A DNA stretch of 64,000 nucleotides from the NCBI RefSeq assembly GCF_013416325.1, contig NZ_JACCGK010000001.1, positions 186,001-250,000 of the forward strand. The letters are read 5' to 3'. The DNA comes from Vreelandella sedimenti (lineage in GTDB: Bacteria > Pseudomonadota > Gammaproteobacteria > Pseudomonadales > Halomonadaceae). Position numbers and translations under genes: made by a program. The notes under the pieces are model-generated. The model was not told where the DNA came from. It did not search any database and saw nothing but the letters and a program-made list of their open reading frames with translations. Shown here one piece after another: positions 1 to 9,182 of this stretch. Position 1 is the first letter of the stretch, and each line of letters starts with the position of its first letter.

Positions 1-17
1 AAAGAGGTACGTAAAGC

Positions 18-1418
18 ATGCAGGATTCACCCATTTTTCTACCGTTACGTGAGCAGCGCGAGCGTCTGCGGGCGGGCACGCTGACCGCTACCGCGCTGGC
101 CGAAGCGGCAGTCGCTGCTTATCAGCAGCGCGGCAAACACGACCATGCCTACCTCACCTGGAACGGTGAGCAGGCACTGGCAATGGCAAAAGCTGCCGAT
201 GCGGTGCTCGCCCAGGGTGGTGATGCGGGGGCGCTAATGGGCTTGGCGGTATCGATCAAGGATATCTACGCCGTGACCGGGCTGCCCACTTATGCGGGCT
301 CTTCTCAACGCCTGCCGAAGCGTTGGGAGCGGCCCGGCCCAGTGGTGGGCACGCTATTGAAACAGCTACCTTCTGTTATGGGTAAAACCCACTCCGTTGA
401 GTTTGCCTTTGGCGGCTTGGGCACCAATGCCCATTGGGGCGCACCGCGCAACCCCTGGGATGCACATCAGCACCGCACGCCTGGCGGCTCAAGCTCCGGG
501 GCGGGTGTTTCACTGGTGGGCGGTACGGCAAGTTTGGCATTAGGCACCGATACCGCCGGTTCAGTGCGTATTCCCGCCTCAATGACCGGCGTAGCGGGAT
601 TGAAAACCACCGCCGGGCGCTGGTCGACCGAGCAGATCGTACCGCTTTCAAGCACGCTGGATACCCCAGGGTTACTGGCGCGTCGGGTAGATGACCTTGC
701 CTTTGCGTTCGATGCGTTGGATGGCGGCCTTAGCGGTCAGGATGATCGAATGCCAGCAACACCGACGCTTGCCGGGTTGACCTTTGGAGTACCAGAAACG
801 TTTTTCTGGGACGACTGCAGTCCAGGTATCGCGGAAACCGTACGCGGTGCCATTAAGCAGCTGGAAGCCGCCGGGGCGCGAATAGTGACCCTCGAGTTGC
901 CTGGCATCGACGAAGCGTACGAACTCTTCAAGCTGGGCGGTGTGGCTGCGCCGGAATTGGCGGCGTTTCTAAACACCGAGCTACCCGAGATGATTGATTC
1001 CCTGGATCCTAACGTCGCCGCCCGCGTTAAAGCGGCAGATGACATGCCTGCCTGGGAGTATGTGCGTCGTCGCACGGTGCTGGACTCGCTTGCCGCCTCT
1101 GCCGCCGCTCGCATGGCCGATGTAGATGCAGTCCTTACTCCCACGGTGGCGATTACCCCGCCCACTATCGAGAGTCTTCAGCCCGAAGGTGCCTATCCCA
1201 AAGCCAACATGCATGCCCTGCGCAACACGGTGATCGCTAATTTCCTAGGCCTGTGTGCCTTAACGCTGCCGGTTGGGAAAGACGCCGCAGGTATGCCCGT
1301 TGGCCTGCAAGTGCTGGCCGGGCCGTGGCAAGACGCCAGCCTGCTGGCAATCGGTCAGGCAATTGAAAACGAGCTGGGATCAGGCTTGGAGATTCTTGGT
1401 CAACCACCAGCGATATGA
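18..1418 (+). CDS. Amidase signature family hydrolase
   Basis: This 466-residue protein belongs to the amidase signature (GatA/AtzF-like) family, which hydrolyses amide bonds with a Ser-cisSer-Lys triad. The lysine is at about residue 81 (SIKD), the glycine/serine-rich loop GGSSSGAG at about 157-163, and the nucleophile serine at about 182 in TDTAGSVR. The length fits the family. An AGAGG ribosome site precedes the ATG. The gene runs towards the convergent LacI gene 13 bases downstream, so it probably ends an operon entering from the left edge. The substrate cannot be read from sequence; a stand-alone amidase is more likely than GatA because no gatB or gatC is near. Confidence 0.88.
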   Translation: MQDSPIFLPLREQRERLRAGTLTATALAEAAVAAYQQRGKHDHAYLTWNGEQALAMAKAADAVLAQGGDAGALMGLAVSIKDIYAVTGLPTYAGSSQRLPKRWERPGPVVGTLLKQLPSVMGKTHSVEFAFGGLGTNAHWGAPRNPWDAHQHRTPGGSSSGAGVSLVGGTASLALGTDTAGSVRIPASMTGVAGLKTTAGRWSTEQIVPLSSTLDTPGLLARRVDDLAFAFDALDGGLSGQDDRMPATPTLAGLTFGVPETFFWDDCSPGIAETVRGAIKQLEAAGARIVTLELPGIDEAYELFKLGGVAAPELAAFLNTELPEMIDSLDPNVAARVKAADDMPAWEYVRRRTVLDSLAASAAARMADVDAVLTPTVAITPPTIESLQPEGAYPKANMHALRNTVIANFLGLCALTLPVGKDAAGMPVGLQVLAGPWQDASLLAIGQAIENELGSGLEILGQPPAI

Positions 1419-1431
1419 GCGTTGAGGCGGC

Positions 1432-2481
1432 CTAAGTACTCCCGCCGGTTTGGAGCGTAAAGCCCACATCGTGCTGGCGGCGGTAGACGTTTTTACCGCT
1501 TAGCCGCCGAATGAGTTCTTTGGCGGCTAAGCGGCCCATCTCTTCTCTGGGTGAAAGAATGGTCGTGAGCTGAGGAGTTACGTGCTGACCAAGGGGCAGG
1601 CCGTTAAACCCGGCAATGGCGATATCCCCTGGAACGTTTAGCCCTTGACGTTGAGCAGCCAGCAGGGCGCCTGCCGCCAAGTCGTCGTTGGCAAAGTGAA
1701 TGGCTTGGGTATGAGGGTATTGCGCGAGAACTTGGGCCAGCCCTTCAGCGCCCGCCTGTAGGCTGCCTAAGGTGTCTAGTTCCAGTAGTGGGGCGTCGAT
1801 CCCTTTCTCCTTTAGCACCGCTTTATGGCCTTCGTAGCGCATGCTGGCGCGATAATCCTGCGAGAGCCGTGCGCCCACATAAACAATATGGCGGTAGCCT
1901 TTGTCGAGAAGATGGTCGGCCATGCAGCGGCCTGCCGCCACGTGATCCAGCCCAACGTTAAGATCCATGCCTTTGCCCAGCTCCATCACCTCCATAATGG
2001 GGTGATCCCAGTTCGCCAGCAGCGTATGGCACGCCTTGTTATGGCGCAGCCCAGCGGTGACCAGTGCAGAGCATGACCAGCCCAGAAAAGTGCGCACCAA
2101 TTGATACTCGCGGTCTAGATCGTAGTCGGTGTTACCCAGCAGTATCTGGTAGCCCTCGGCTTCCAGCGTTTCCTGCAGCCCCTTGATGACCTCCACAAAC
2201 ACGCTATTGATCAGCGACGGCACAATCACCGCAATCAGCCGCGAGCGGGAGGAGGCCAGGCTACCGGCTACCAAGTTGGGTACGTAGCCCAGTTTCTCTA
2301 CGGCTTGTAGAACACTCAGGCGTGCACTATCGCTGACCTTATCAGGGTTGTTCAGTGCTCGAGATGCGGTAATCGGTGATACCCCTGCCGCTTGCGCCAC
2401 TTGGCTGAGCGTGACTTGGTCGGAGCTTCGGCGCTGCCTGGCAGGGCTGGGAGAGGCAGCGTTGGGCGAGTCTTTAGACAT
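1432..2481 (-). CDS. LacI-family transcriptional regulator of the tetronate operon
   Basis: This is a 349-residue LacI/GalR regulator. An N-terminal helix-turn-helix (TLSQVAQAAGVSPITASRALN) and hinge (LVAGSLASSRS) are followed by a periplasmic-binding-protein-like sugar domain. I chose the ATG at 2481 because AGGGA lies ten bases upstream and the helix-turn-helix then starts near residue 20. An in-frame ATG at 2553 would add 24 residues but falls inside the candidate operator. The gene is divergent from the acid-sugar operon that starts at 2676, so it is probably the local repressor responding to a pathway intermediate. The effector is unknown. Confidence 0.9.
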   Translation of the reverse strand: MSKDSPNAASPSPARQRRSSDQVTLSQVAQAAGVSPITASRALNNPDKVSDSARLSVLQAVEKLGYVPNLVAGSLASSRSRLIAVIVPSLINSVFVEVIKGLQETLEAEGYQILLGNTDYDLDREYQLVRTFLGWSCSALVTAGLRHNKACHTLLANWDHPIMEVMELGKGMDLNVGLDHVAAGRCMADHLLDKGYRHIVYVGARLSQDYRASMRYEGHKAVLKEKGIDAPLLELDTLGSLQAGAEGLAQVLAQYPHTQAIHFANDDLAAGALLAAQRQGLNVPGDIAIAGFNGLPLGQHVTPQLTTILSPREEMGRLAAKELIRRLSGKNVYRRQHDVGFTLQTGGST

Positions 2482-2538
2482 TGGTCGCACGTCCCTGATT
2501 TTCAGCTTGTCGTAACGCCAACAATAATCTAAAACGAA

Positions 2539-2566
2539 TGGTAGCGCTATCATGACAGCGCTACCA
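2539..2566. promoter_or_regulatory. Two abutting 14-bp LacI-type operators
   Basis: TGGTAGCGCTATCA (2539-2552) and TGACAGCGCTACCA (2553-2566) are each near-palindromes around a central CG, the classic LacI-family form. Together they make a larger inverted repeat with 12-base arms (AATGGTAGCGCT at 2537-2548 and its complement at 2557-2568). They lie between the lacI gene and ltnD, so they could control both. Assignment to this LacI protein is inferred from position and shape. Confidence 0.72.
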
Positions 2567-2611
2567 TTTAGCTTCTAATTGCACCGCGACGATAGCAACA
2601 AACACAACAAC

Positions 2612-2660
2612 GTTCTCAGTAACAGTCTCAACAGCCGTCTCAACAACAGTCTCAACAACC
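2612..2660. repeat. Degenerate 12-bp tandem repeat in the ltnD leader (4 copies)
   Basis: Four units of about 12 bases follow the pattern GTCTCAACARCM: 2612-2624 (diverged, 13 bases), 2625-2636, 2637-2648 and 2649-2660. The array ends one base before the AAGAGG ribosome binding site of ltnD. It is one of at least ten such arrays in this window. Confidence 0.8.
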
Positions 2661-2675
2661 AAGAGGTGCCGTTAG

Positions 2676-3611
2676 GTGAGCCAACACGATAAGCAATCAC
2701 TTCAAGTAGGTCTTATTGGCCTGGGCGCCATGGGCATGGGTACGGCCACCGCTTTGCTCAAGCAGGGATTTAATGTGACCGGGTGTGATATTTCCGCTGG
2801 GGCACGCGATGCCTTCGTGGCAGCAGGGGGGCAAAGCGTAGCCACTCCTGCCGAGCTTGCTCACTGCCATATCGTGTTGGTGGTTGTCGTTAACGGGGCG
2901 CAGGTTGAGCAAGTGCTGTTCGGTGAGCAGGGGGTGGTAAGCCACTTGGCCCGGGGCAGTCTGATCATCCAGTGCGCCACTGTGGCGCCCAGTCAGGCCA
3001 AACAGCTTGGTGAGCGTGTGGCGGCAGAGGGGTTGCTGCTGCTGGATGCGCCGATTAGCGGCGGTGCTGCTAAAGCCAAAAGTGGTGAACTATCGGTAAT
3101 GGCATCCGGGGCAACGGAGGCATTTACCTACGCCGAAGCAGTGCTAAACGCCATGGCTGCCAAGGTTTATCGCCTTGGCGATGCGCCTGGCGTTGGCTCA
3201 AGTATGAAACTGGTCAATCAACTGCTGGCAGGTGTGCATATCGCCACCGCCGCTGAGGCCATGGCGCTGGGCATTCGTATGGGACTCGACCCAGAGGTGA
3301 TATATGACGTTATTACCCACTCGGCGGGCAACTCCTGGATGTTCGAAAACCGCGTGCCGCATATCCTGAGTGGTGACTACACGCCGCTTTCTGCGGTGGA
3401 TATCTTCGTCAAAGATCTCAACATCGTGCATCAAACCGGCCGCGAGCTGGCGCTGGCAACGCCGGTCGCTTCAAGCGCTCTGCAGCAGTTTACCGCTGCC
3501 AGCGGTGCAGGTTTTGGGCGCGAAGATGACTCGGCGGTGATAAAAGTCTACCAGCGATTATCGGGCATCGCGTTGCCAGAAGCTGCCAACGACGCCCAGG
3601 GAGCCGAATAA
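2676..3611 (+). CDS. ltnD: L-threonate dehydrogenase (LtnD-like)
   Basis: This is a 311-residue member of the 3-hydroxyisobutyrate/6-phosphogluconate dehydrogenase family. It has a Rossmann motif GLGAMG at the N-terminus, the substrate motif DAPISGG near residue 125 and a conserved lysine in GSSMKLVNQLL. In the tetronate pathway LtnD oxidises L-threonate with NAD+ to 2-oxo-tetronate. The start is GTG at 2676, supported by AAGAGG nine bases upstream. It is the first gene of the operon; the kinase follows two bases after its stop. The specific name rests on the otnK-otnC-otnI context. Without it, tartronate semialdehyde reductase would be an alternative. Confidence 0.85.
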   Translation: MSQHDKQSLQVGLIGLGAMGMGTATALLKQGFNVTGCDISAGARDAFVAAGGQSVATPAELAHCHIVLVVVVNGAQVEQVLFGEQGVVSHLARGSLIIQCATVAPSQAKQLGERVAAEGLLLLDAPISGGAAKAKSGELSVMASGATEAFTYAEAVLNAMAAKVYRLGDAPGVGSSMKLVNQLLAGVHIATAAEAMALGIRMGLDPEVIYDVITHSAGNSWMFENRVPHILSGDYTPLSAVDIFVKDLNIVHQTGRELALATPVASSALQQFTAASGAGFGREDDSAVIKVYQRLSGIALPEAANDAQGAE

Positions 3612-3612
3612 A

Positions 3613-4911
3613 ATGGGGATGGGAGCGAACATCGTACTGGGCGCCATTGCCGATGACTTCACTGGAGCGACCGACCTTGCCAATAACCTGGTGCGCGGCG
3701 GTATGCGCTGCCTGCAGGTGATTGGCGTGCCTCAGCAAGAGGTCGACCTCACTGATATCGATGCGGTAATCGTGGCGCTGAAATCGCGTTCCTGCCCGGT
3801 GGACGAAGCCGTGGCGGACTCACTCGCTGCCCTTGAGTGGCTTCGTCAGCAGGGCGCCCGGCAGCTGTTCTTCAAGTACTGCTCCACCTTTGACTCCACC
3901 GACCAAGGCAATATCGGCCCGGTGGCGGATGCGTTGCTGGAAGCTCTGGGTGCGCACCAAACAGTGATGGTGCCCGCCTTCCCGATTAACGGCCGTACGG
4001 TCTACCAGGGCCATCTGTTTGTGGGCGACCGCTTGCTCAACGACAGCGGTATGCAGCACCACCCACTGAACCCCATGCAGGACGCGGATCTCGTGCGAGT
4101 ACTCTCCCGTCAAACGCCGCACCCGGTGGGCTTAGCCAACCGCGCGGTTCTGGTTCAAGGCGCAGAGGCGACCTGTGCTCACTTAACGATGCTGGCAGAT
4201 CAGGGAGTTCGCCATGTGATCTGTGATTCCTTGGACGAACAGGATCTGGAAATTCTGGCTGAAGCTACCGTTTCACTGCCTTTAGTGACCGGCGGTTCTG
4301 GTTTGGGGCAGGCGTTGCCCGCCCAATATCGTGCACAGGGCTGGCTGGGCACGATCAGTGAGCCGGGGCGTTTATCGCCTGCCTCGGGTGGTGCGCTGGT
4401 GCTCTCCGGCAGTTGCTCCCGTGCCACACTTGCACAAGTAGCGGATTTTCTGGCCCAGCACCCTGATGGTGGCTTTGCCCTTGATCCCTTGGCGTTGACC
4501 GAAGGGGGGCAACAGCAGGAACAGGCGCTGGCCTTTGCCCGCAAGCGTTTATCTCAAGAGACGCCGGTACTGCTCTATGCCTCGGCTGATACTGAAAAGG
4601 TTAACGCAGCCCAGCAAGCCCTTGGCGTTGCGCATGCGGGTGCGTTAGTTGAAGAGGCGCTGAGCCAGTTGGCTGTCAAACTTGTAGAGGAAGGCGTGGG
4701 CCGGTTGCTGGTCGCCGGGGGCGAAACGTCAGGCGCGGTGGTCTCAGCGTTGGGTATTACCACCCTGCGCATCGGTGAGCAGATCGACCCTGGCGTGCCC
4801 TGGACGCAAACTTTAATAACGGGTCGCGATGTGCCGCTGTCGCTGGCGCTGAAATCTGGCAACTTCGGTGGCGTCGATTTCTTTACCCGGGCGTTTGAGG
4901 TGCTGGAATGA
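3613..4911 (+). CDS. otnK: 3-oxo-tetronate 4-kinase (DUF1537 family)
   Basis: This 432-residue four-carbon acid sugar kinase has the hallmark ADDFTGATD at residues 13-21 of the N-terminal sugar-binding domain and a C-terminal nucleotide-binding domain with LLVAGGETSGAV. OtnK phosphorylates 3-oxo-tetronate at O4. It starts two bases after ltnD ends and overlaps otnC by four bases (ATGA), so translation is probably coupled. A second ATG six bases further in is possible; I chose 3613 because of its spacing from the AGGGAG site. Confidence 0.92.
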   Translation: MGMGANIVLGAIADDFTGATDLANNLVRGGMRCLQVIGVPQQEVDLTDIDAVIVALKSRSCPVDEAVADSLAALEWLRQQGARQLFFKYCSTFDSTDQGNIGPVADALLEALGAHQTVMVPAFPINGRTVYQGHLFVGDRLLNDSGMQHHPLNPMQDADLVRVLSRQTPHPVGLANRAVLVQGAEATCAHLTMLADQGVRHVICDSLDEQDLEILAEATVSLPLVTGGSGLGQALPAQYRAQGWLGTISEPGRLSPASGGALVLSGSCSRATLAQVADFLAQHPDGGFALDPLALTEGGQQQEQALAFARKRLSQETPVLLYASADTEKVNAAQQALGVAHAGALVEEALSQLAVKLVEEGVGRLLVAGGETSGAVVSALGITTLRIGEQIDPGVPWTQTLITGRDVPLSLALKSGNFGGVDFFTRAFEVLE

Positions 4912-5567
4912 GCATCCACTTGCATCGCCATCCCCAAAACAGTTTGCGGGAGCAGATCAGCACTCTGGGGAAATCGCTGTTTGACCGCGGCCTGACCATG
5001 GGCTCCAGCGGCAATATCAGCGTGCGTCTGGATGACGGCGGCTGGCTGATGACACCCACCAACGCCTGCTTGGGGCGGCTGGATCCTGCACGGATCTCCC
5101 ATCTGGATAACAACGGCCAACTGCTGAGTGGCGATAAGCCTACCAAAGAGCAGTTTTTGCATATGGCGATGTACGAGGAGCGCCCGCAGTCCGGTGCGAT
5201 TGTGCACCTGCACTCCACTCACTCGGTGGCGGTCTCTTGCTTGCCTGATGTGAATCCCTGCGACTGCATACCACCACTCACAGCCTACTACGTGATGCGG
5301 GTGGGGAAACTGCCGCTGGTGCCGTATCACATTCCTGGCGACCCCAAGCTGGGCGATGCAGTGCGGGGATTAGCGGGCAAGCATAGCGCGGTGCTGCTGG
5401 CTAACCACGGCCCAGTGGTGGCGGGGAAAAACCTTGAGGCAGCGGTCTACGCCACCGAAGAACTGGAAGAGACTGCCAAGCTCTATCTGCTGTTAAGGGG
5501 CGAGAACCCAAGAGGGTTAACACCCGAGCAGGTGGCCGAGCTTGAGGCACGTTTTCCACGGGATTAA
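4908..5567 (+). CDS. otnC: 3-oxo-tetronate 4-phosphate decarboxylase (class II aldolase)
   Basis: This 219-residue zinc-dependent class II aldolase/adducin protein shows GSSGNISVR near residue 33, HLHSTHS near 98 (zinc histidines) and ANHGPV near 165. In this pathway OtnC decarboxylates 3-oxo-tetronate 4-phosphate to dihydroxyacetone phosphate and CO2. Its ATG overlaps the otnK stop. Fuculose- or ribulose-phosphate aldolases share the fold; the neighbouring OtnK and OtnI decide the assignment. Confidence 0.9.
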   Translation: MSIHLHRHPQNSLREQISTLGKSLFDRGLTMGSSGNISVRLDDGGWLMTPTNACLGRLDPARISHLDNNGQLLSGDKPTKEQFLHMAMYEERPQSGAIVHLHSTHSVAVSCLPDVNPCDCIPPLTAYYVMRVGKLPLVPYHIPGDPKLGDAVRGLAGKHSAVLLANHGPVVAGKNLEAAVYATEELEETAKLYLLLRGENPRGLTPEQVAELEARFPRD

Positions 5568-5568
5568 C

Positions 5569-5598
5569 GACGCACTTAATAATGACGTACTTAACAAC
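5569..5598. repeat. 15-bp tandem duplication after otnC stop
   Basis: Two adjacent 15-mers of pattern GACGYACTTAAYAAY (5569-5583 and 5584-5598) begin one base after the otnC stop codon and end 12 bases before the otnI start. They differ at three positions. The duplication sets the spacing between the two genes. Confidence 0.75.
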
Positions 5599-5610
5599 AA
5601 GAGCACCACG

Positions 5611-6408
5611 ATGATTCGATTAGCCGCCAACCTCAGCATGCTGTTTAACGAACACGTCTTTATGAGTCGCTTTGCTGCCGCTGCGGACGCGGGCTTTAAA
5701 GGCGTTGAGTACCTGTTCCCGTACGCCTATACCGCCGATGAGTTAAGAGATGCGCTGAATAAAAACCAACTGGAGCAAGTGCTGTTTAATCTGCCGCCAG
5801 GCGATTGGGATGCAGGTGAGCGGGGCTTAGCGAGCTTGCCGGGCCGAGAAGGAGAGTTTCGTGACTCGGTGATTGAAGGGCTACGTTACGCCGAAGCGCT
5901 CAACTGCCCTCGGGTGCATGCCATGGCGGGGCTGCTCCCGGAAGACGTCGATGCCGCGATCCAGGCTGAACACCACGCTACCTATATCCGCAATCTACGC
6001 TTTGCTGCGAGTGAAGCGGCCAAGGTTGGTCGGGACATACTGATCGAGCCGATTAATACGCGCGATATGCCCGGCTTTTTTCTCTCTCGCCAGGCGCAGG
6101 CGATGGCGGTATTGGAAGAGGTTGGGGCAGAAAATCTAAAGCTACAGTTTGATCTCTACCACTGCCAAATTATGGACGGCGACTTGATTCGCCACCTTGA
6201 GCGCCAGTTCAGCGCCATAGGGCATATTCAAGTCGCAGGCGTACCCGGGCGCCACGAGCCGGATGTGGGAAAGGTGCATTACCCGGCCATCTTCGAGCGC
6301 TTAAGCGCGCTGGGCTATAACGGCTGGATCGGCTGCGAGTATCGCCCCCAGGCCGACACTCGCGCGGGGCTGGGGTGGGGCGAGGCGTGGGGCCTAATCA
6401 CACGCTGA
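5611..6408 (+). CDS. otnI: 2-oxo-tetronate isomerase (hydroxypyruvate isomerase family)
   Basis: The 265-residue protein is a TIM-barrel of the hydroxypyruvate isomerase family. It has the N-terminal [12 protein letters not shown] signature, the metal-site stretch [14 protein letters not shown] near residue 150 and the C-terminal [12 protein letters not shown]. OtnI interconverts 2-oxo- and 3-oxo-tetronate, linking the dehydrogenases to OtnK. I chose the ATG at 5611 because family homology begins there; an upstream in-frame ATG at 5542 would lie inside otnC and read through the 15-bp repeat. The ribosome site is weak (AAGAGC). Confidence 0.9.
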   Translation: MIRLAANLSMLFNEHVFMSRFAAAADAGFKGVEYLFPYAYTADELRDALNKNQLEQVLFNLPPGDWDAGERGLASLPGREGEFRDSVIEGLRYAEALNCPRVHAMAGLLPEDVDAAIQAEHHATYIRNLRFAASEAAKVGRDILIEPINTRDMPGFFLSRQAQAMAVLEEVGAENLKLQFDLYHCQIMDGDLIRHLERQFSAIGHIQVAGVPGRHEPDVGKVHYPAIFERLSALGYNGWIGCEYRPQADTRAGLGWGEAWGLITR

Positions 6409-6471
6409 TCGGCACTCACTAATCTGCCCCAACTGAATGAACAATAACAAAACTACAACAGGATCCTCACG

Positions 6472-7434
6472 ATGCATATTGCCATTACCGGCGCAGCCGG
6501 GTTTCTCGGCCAGCGTTTAGTCAACCAATTGCTTGAACGCGGTGAGCTTTGCCAGCAGCCCATTACGCGCTTGACACTGATTGACCAGATCGAAGCGCCG
6601 CAGCCTGCAGCGGAAAGCGTTGCTGTGACATCAGTGGCGCTGGATATTACCCAACCCGGCGCGCTGGATAGCGTGTTAGAGCAGCGACCCGATGTGATCT
6701 ACCACCTGGCGGCGGTCGTAAGCTCCGCCGCAGAAGCCGATTTGGAACTCGGTATGCGGGTTAACTTCGATGCCACGCGGGCGCTGCTGGAAGGCTGCCG
6801 GGAACAGGAGCTATCCGATACTCGCTTGATTATGGCCAGCTCCGTGGCGGCCTACGGCGGTGAGTTGCCGGAGGTACTGGATGATATGACGGCACTCCAT
6901 CCGCAAAACTCCTACGGTGCACAAAAAGCCATGTGCGAGCTGCTCATCAACGATTACAGCCGCCGAGGGCTCATTGATGGTTTAGTGCTGCGCCTACCGA
7001 CGATTGTGATTCGACCCGGTCGGCCTAATGCCGCGGCCTCCAGCTTTGCCTCCAGCATTCTGCGTGAGCCGCTCAATGGCGAAGAGGCGGTTTGCCCGGT
7101 GCCTACCGAGCTGCCGATGTTTGTGATGTCACCGGGCAGAGTGGTGGCGGCGCTGATCCATGGTGCGGAAGTGCCGAGCGAAGCCCTGGCCACTTTTCGC
7201 GCCTTTATGCTACCCGGCATTACCGTCACGGTGGCCGATATGCTGGCAGCACTGCGTGATGTGGCCGGCGAGAAAGCGCTTTCGCTGGTACGCCATGAGC
7301 CTGACCCGCGCATTGAAGCCATTGTGGCGAGCTGGCCTGCGCGTTTTGAAACCGCGAAAGCCAAGCAGCTTGGTTTTGTGGGCGATGATAACTTTAAACA
7401 GATTATTGATGCGTTCGTTACTGAACCGTCGTGA
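6472..7434 (+). CDS. denD: D-erythronate dehydrogenase (DenD-like, extended SDR)
   Basis: This 320-residue NAD-dependent epimerase/dehydratase-type protein has GAAGFLG near residue 7, a conserved serine in MASSVAAYGG and the catalytic YGAQK near residue 149. In otn clusters this family member is DenD, which oxidises D-erythronate to 2-oxo-tetronate. Its presence together with LtnD gives the operon two entry points, L-threonate and D-erythronate. AGGA lies eight bases before the ATG. The function is inferred from context plus family. Confidence 0.85.
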   Translation: MHIAITGAAGFLGQRLVNQLLERGELCQQPITRLTLIDQIEAPQPAAESVAVTSVALDITQPGALDSVLEQRPDVIYHLAAVVSSAAEADLELGMRVNFDATRALLEGCREQELSDTRLIMASSVAAYGGELPEVLDDMTALHPQNSYGAQKAMCELLINDYSRRGLIDGLVLRLPTIVIRPGRPNAAASSFASSILREPLNGEEAVCPVPTELPMFVMSPGRVVAALIHGAEVPSEALATFRAFMLPGITVTVADMLAALRDVAGEKALSLVRHEPDPRIEAIVASWPARFETAKAKQLGFVGDDNFKQIIDAFVTEPS

Positions 7435-7538
7435 GTTCCGGTCTGCCACACTCGGCAGGCAACAGCCTGGGGCGACGTTACCAATAGCGTGTGTCGCTCC
7501 ACACTCCACCCTCACAACAACATAAAGAGGGCACTTCA

Positions 7539-8558
7539 ATGACTAAGCAACACTCTACAACGACACCAACACTTACACGCCATGCCCTGGTGGCGGCGAT
7601 TAGCGGTATTGCTACCGTTGGCATTGCACTACAAGCCCATGCGGCGACGGAAGTGAACCTGGGGCACACCCTTTCTGACAGCTCTCACTATTCAGTGGGT
7701 GCAGATGCCTTTAAAGAGACGCTGGAGCGTTTGTCTGATGGCGAGTTCACGGTGACCGAGCATACGTCGGGGTCGCTGGGCGGCGAGCGGGAGATGATCG
7801 AAGGGTTGCAAATCGGCACCGTCGATGTGGTGATTACCTCTACCGGCCCGCTAGGTAACTTTGTTCCCGAAACCTATGTGCTCGACCTGCCGTTCCTGTT
7901 TGAGAACTACGACCAGGCGCGTTGCGTGCTGGATAGTGAGCTTGGCGACGAACTACTGGAAAAAATGGGCGATCACGATTTGGTCGGCTTAGCTTGGACG
8001 GAAAATGGCTTCCGCCATCTGACCAATAGCCAGCGAGAAATCGCCACACCAGCAGATGCCGAGGGCCTTCGCGTTCGCACCATGGAGAACGAGGTGCATC
8101 AGGAGGCTTTCCGCCAGATGGGTGCTCGGCCAACGCCGATGGCCTTCCCGGAACTGTTCACGGCACTTCAGCAGGGCACCGTCGATGGTCAGGAGAACCC
8201 GATTACGGTCATCGTCGCCACCAACTTCTGGGAAGTGCAGGATTACCTATCGCTAACCGGGCACGTCTATTCGCCGGCCATCGTCCTGGGGTCGCCGATT
8301 CTGCTAGACGGCTTAAGTGACGAAGAGCGTGGCTGGTTTAGGGAGGCTGCTGTCGCATCTGCTGAAGCAACCCGTGAAGAGGTCTCGCGACTAGAGCGTG
8401 AAGGCGTGGCGCTGCTGGAAGAGAACGGTATGACGGTAAAGACCGACATTGATGTTGCTCCTTTCCAGGAAGCGGTTCAGCCCGCCTATGAGATATTTAC
8501 TTCTGAGTACGGCACCGAAATGCTGGAGCGCATTCAGGACAAAGCCAGCGGTTGCTGA
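7539..8558 (+). CDS. dctP: TRAP transporter substrate-binding protein (acid sugar)
   Basis: This is a 339-residue DctP-family periplasmic protein. A signal peptide (MTKQ... to about QAHA) precedes the mature domain, which carries the family signatures LRVRTMEN and QGTVDGQENPI. The ATG at 7539 has AAAGAGG upstream and gives a clean signal peptide, so I prefer it to an in-frame ATG at 7491. The two permease genes follow. Location in the tetronate operon suggests it binds L-threonate and/or D-erythronate. Confidence 0.92.
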   Translation: MTKQHSTTTPTLTRHALVAAISGIATVGIALQAHAATEVNLGHTLSDSSHYSVGADAFKETLERLSDGEFTVTEHTSGSLGGEREMIEGLQIGTVDVVITSTGPLGNFVPETYVLDLPFLFENYDQARCVLDSELGDELLEKMGDHDLVGLAWTENGFRHLTNSQREIATPADAEGLRVRTMENEVHQEAFRQMGARPTPMAFPELFTALQQGTVDGQENPITVIVATNFWEVQDYLSLTGHVYSPAIVLGSPILLDGLSDEERGWFREAAVASAEATREEVSRLEREGVALLEENGMTVKTDIDVAPFQEAVQPAYEIFTSEYGTEMLERIQDKASGC

Positions 8559-8573
8559 GCGCTTCTTCCTCCC

Positions 8574-8598
8574 CGGCCTTCGGCGTAGCCGAAGGCCG
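8574..8598 (+). terminator. Intercistronic stem-loop between dctP and dctQ
   Basis: An 11-base perfect stem (arms CGGCCTTCGGC at 8574-8584 and 8588-8598) closes a three-base GTA loop and is followed only by CTTTGG. It lacks a strong T-run, so it more likely stabilises the dctP end of the message or partly attenuates read-through than acts as a full terminator. Confidence 0.65.
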
Positions 8599-8618
8599 CT
8601 TTGGCATGGTGATCTCTT

Positions 8619-9182
8619 ATGCTAGCGGTATTTCTTCGTTTTGAGCATCAGTTAACCCGGCTCGCAATGCTGATTGCAGTGGTGATGCTGGCGATATCGG
8701 TAACCCTCAGCTTTTATCAGGTGCTCACCCGATTTGTGTTTAACGCTCCTTCTACCTGGACGGAAGTCGCCTCTCGTGCCGCCATGATCTGGTGTGTATT
8801 TATGGCCGCTGCCGCCACCTTTCGGGGTGGTTACATGATGGCGGTGGAAGTCGTTTATAAAGTGGTCCCTGCGCGTTTTCTCACCCTTTTAGAGGTACTC
8901 ATTGTGGTGTGCTGCCTGCTGGTGCTTGGGGTGCTGATCCATTACGGCATCCAAATGACGATGCGGGTGAGCAATCAAACCATGTCGGGAATGAATATTT
9001 CGATGTCGTGGGCCTATGCGGCGATTCCCACGGGCTCCTGCTTTGCCATTGTCGCCGTGGTGGCGAGGCTGCTCGCACAGCTCACTGGCCGGGAAAAGGT
9101 AGGTCCTGAAAATAGCGAGATCGTGCCGGAGGTTGAAACATTCCATGGCGCGCCGCGACCTGACCGGGAGGTGCAGCCATGA
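8619..9182 (+). CDS. dctQ: TRAP transporter small permease (DctQ)
   Basis: This 187-residue inner-membrane protein has four predicted hydrophobic segments typical of DctQ (around residues 12-36, 48-66, 86-108 and 126-148). It forms the membrane complex with the large subunit and is driven by a sodium or proton gradient. Its stop overlaps the dctM start by four bases. The polar tail after residue 155 is longer than usual. Confidence 0.9.
   Translation: MLAVFLRFEHQLTRLAMLIAVVMLAISVTLSFYQVLTRFVFNAPSTWTEVASRAAMIWCVFMAAAATFRGGYMMAVEVVYKVVPARFLTLLEVLIVVCCLLVLGVLIHYGIQMTMRVSNQTMSGMNISMSWAYAAIPTGSCFAIVAVVARLLAQLTGREKVGPENSEIVPEVETFHGAPRPDREVQP

Noticed and set aside
5542-5610. Upstream extension of otnI
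   Set aside because: It would overlap the otnC end and translate the 15-bp duplication; family homology starts at 5611.
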